Part shown: positions 63,901 to 64,000 of the stretch, piece by piece
Numbering within the stretch: the first letter of the stretch is position 1
Layout of the letters: each line of letters opens with the position of its first letter
Origin: Eretmocerus hayati
Lineage: Eukaryota > Arthropoda > Insecta > Hymenoptera > Aphelinidae
Assembly: GCA_029851415.1 (NCBI GenBank)
Contig: CM056741.1
Location: 62,486,282 to 62,550,281, forward strand
Reading direction: 5' to 3'
DNA length: 64,000 bases
Program-made: the position numbers and the translations under genes
Notes under the pieces: generated by a model
Seen by the model: the letters and a program-made list of their open reading frames with translations, nothing else
The model's database searches: none
Told to the model about the DNA's origin: nothing

Positions 63901-64000
63901 GCAATCAACTTTTGATAGATAAAACATACCTGGCATCACTTGCGTGAGGTTTCCCTTCGCGAACATGTCCCATACTAACTTGACATCGTGAATCGCAACT
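60959..64000 (-). CDS. ZFYVE1: ZFYVE1/DFCP1-like double-FYVE protein, C-terminal part, 5' partial
   Basis: Four minus-strand exons: >64000-63930, 63856-63595, 63561-63009 and 61182-60959 (stop TAG). They join in phase with GT/AG borders and give about 369 residues. The first part holds CRYEHQYENLVYTC and a CPHCGEIYRSRQHWYGN segment, as in vertebrate ZFYVE1. Two FYVE zinc fingers follow. The first has paired CxxC, TKHHCRACGEGFC and PVRVCDAC, with WRPN where the canonical motif is WxxD. The second has WVPD, LHHCRSCGNGVC and PVRVCNSC. FYVE domains bind phosphatidylinositol 3-phosphate; in mammals DFCP1 marks omegasomes of forming autophagosomes and sits on ER, Golgi and lipid droplets. The N-terminal nucleotide-binding part is outside the window. 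The protein ends 3 residues after the last zinc-finger cysteine cluster. The 1.8-kb last intron contains a foldback transposon. Confidence 0.93.
61669..62784. mobile_element. Foldback DNA transposon with 8-bp target duplication, 1116 bp
   Basis: The ends (T/C)A(C/G)G(A/G)TGGGCCGAAAAAG are inverted and flanked by ATATACAG at 61661-61668 and 62785-62792. The arms are complementary nearly to the centre and contain repeated words such as ACGTACTTTAGCTCATTTTG. The termini resemble those of the element at 26247-27305 (AGGGTGGGACGAAAAAT), and both have an 8-bp TSD, so they are probably one superfamily. It lies in the last intron of the ZFYVE1-like gene. Confidence 0.85.

Overview
This is a window of an AT-rich, intron-rich insect nuclear genome, most likely a hymenopteran and possibly a parasitoid wasp. 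Three genes are clear animal genes: leishmanolysin-like/invadolysin, alpha-actinin and ZFYVE1. The fourth, an ankyrin-repeat protein with a PRANC-like C-terminus, belongs to a class known from parasitoid Hymenoptera such as Nasonia, from poxviruses and from Wolbachia. The species assignment is inference. There are no operons, phage or CRISPR arrays.

Layout. (1) 1-8.9 kb, + strand: an intron and the last three coding exons of leishmanolysin-like peptidase (stop at 7932); the catalytic part lies off the left edge. (2) 8.9-11.9 kb: intergenic DNA with a Tc1/mariner-like foldback. (3) 19387-11983, - strand: a complete six-exon gene for a protein of about 715 aa, made of ankyrin repeats followed by a PRANC/F-box-like tail. 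Five of its exons join in phase with canonical splice sites; the exon 3/4 junction is less certain. (4) 19.4-27.9 kb: gene-poor DNA full of inverted-repeat elements. (5) 28659-57150, + strand: complete alpha-actinin (891 aa), with a first intron of 22.4 kb and a pair of equal-length, mutually exclusive exons in the CH2-rod linker. (6) 57.2-60.9 kb: the alpha-actinin 3' UTR and intergenic DNA. (7) 60959 to the right edge, - strand: the last four exons of ZFYVE1/DFCP1, with two FYVE zinc fingers; the 5' part lies off the right edge.

The introns and intergenic DNA hold many non-autonomous DNA transposons. Several are defined by terminal inverted repeats plus target-site duplications: an 8-bp TSD at 26247-27305, at 27332-27479 and at 61669-62784; TA at 32433-33348 and 11010-11687; TTA at 37837-37997. 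The largest structure is a nearly identical inverted repeat with arms of about 700 bp (34685-35383 and 36700-37400) inside alpha-actinin intron 1. Transcription of that intron would produce a very long hairpin RNA.

The four genes have no evident functional connection; this is ordinary eukaryotic gene neighbourhood. The points most worth following up are the ankyrin-PRANC gene, the intronic 700-bp hairpin, the mutually exclusive actinin exons, and two short hairpins (33424-33522 and 39935-40018) of precursor-miRNA or MITE size.
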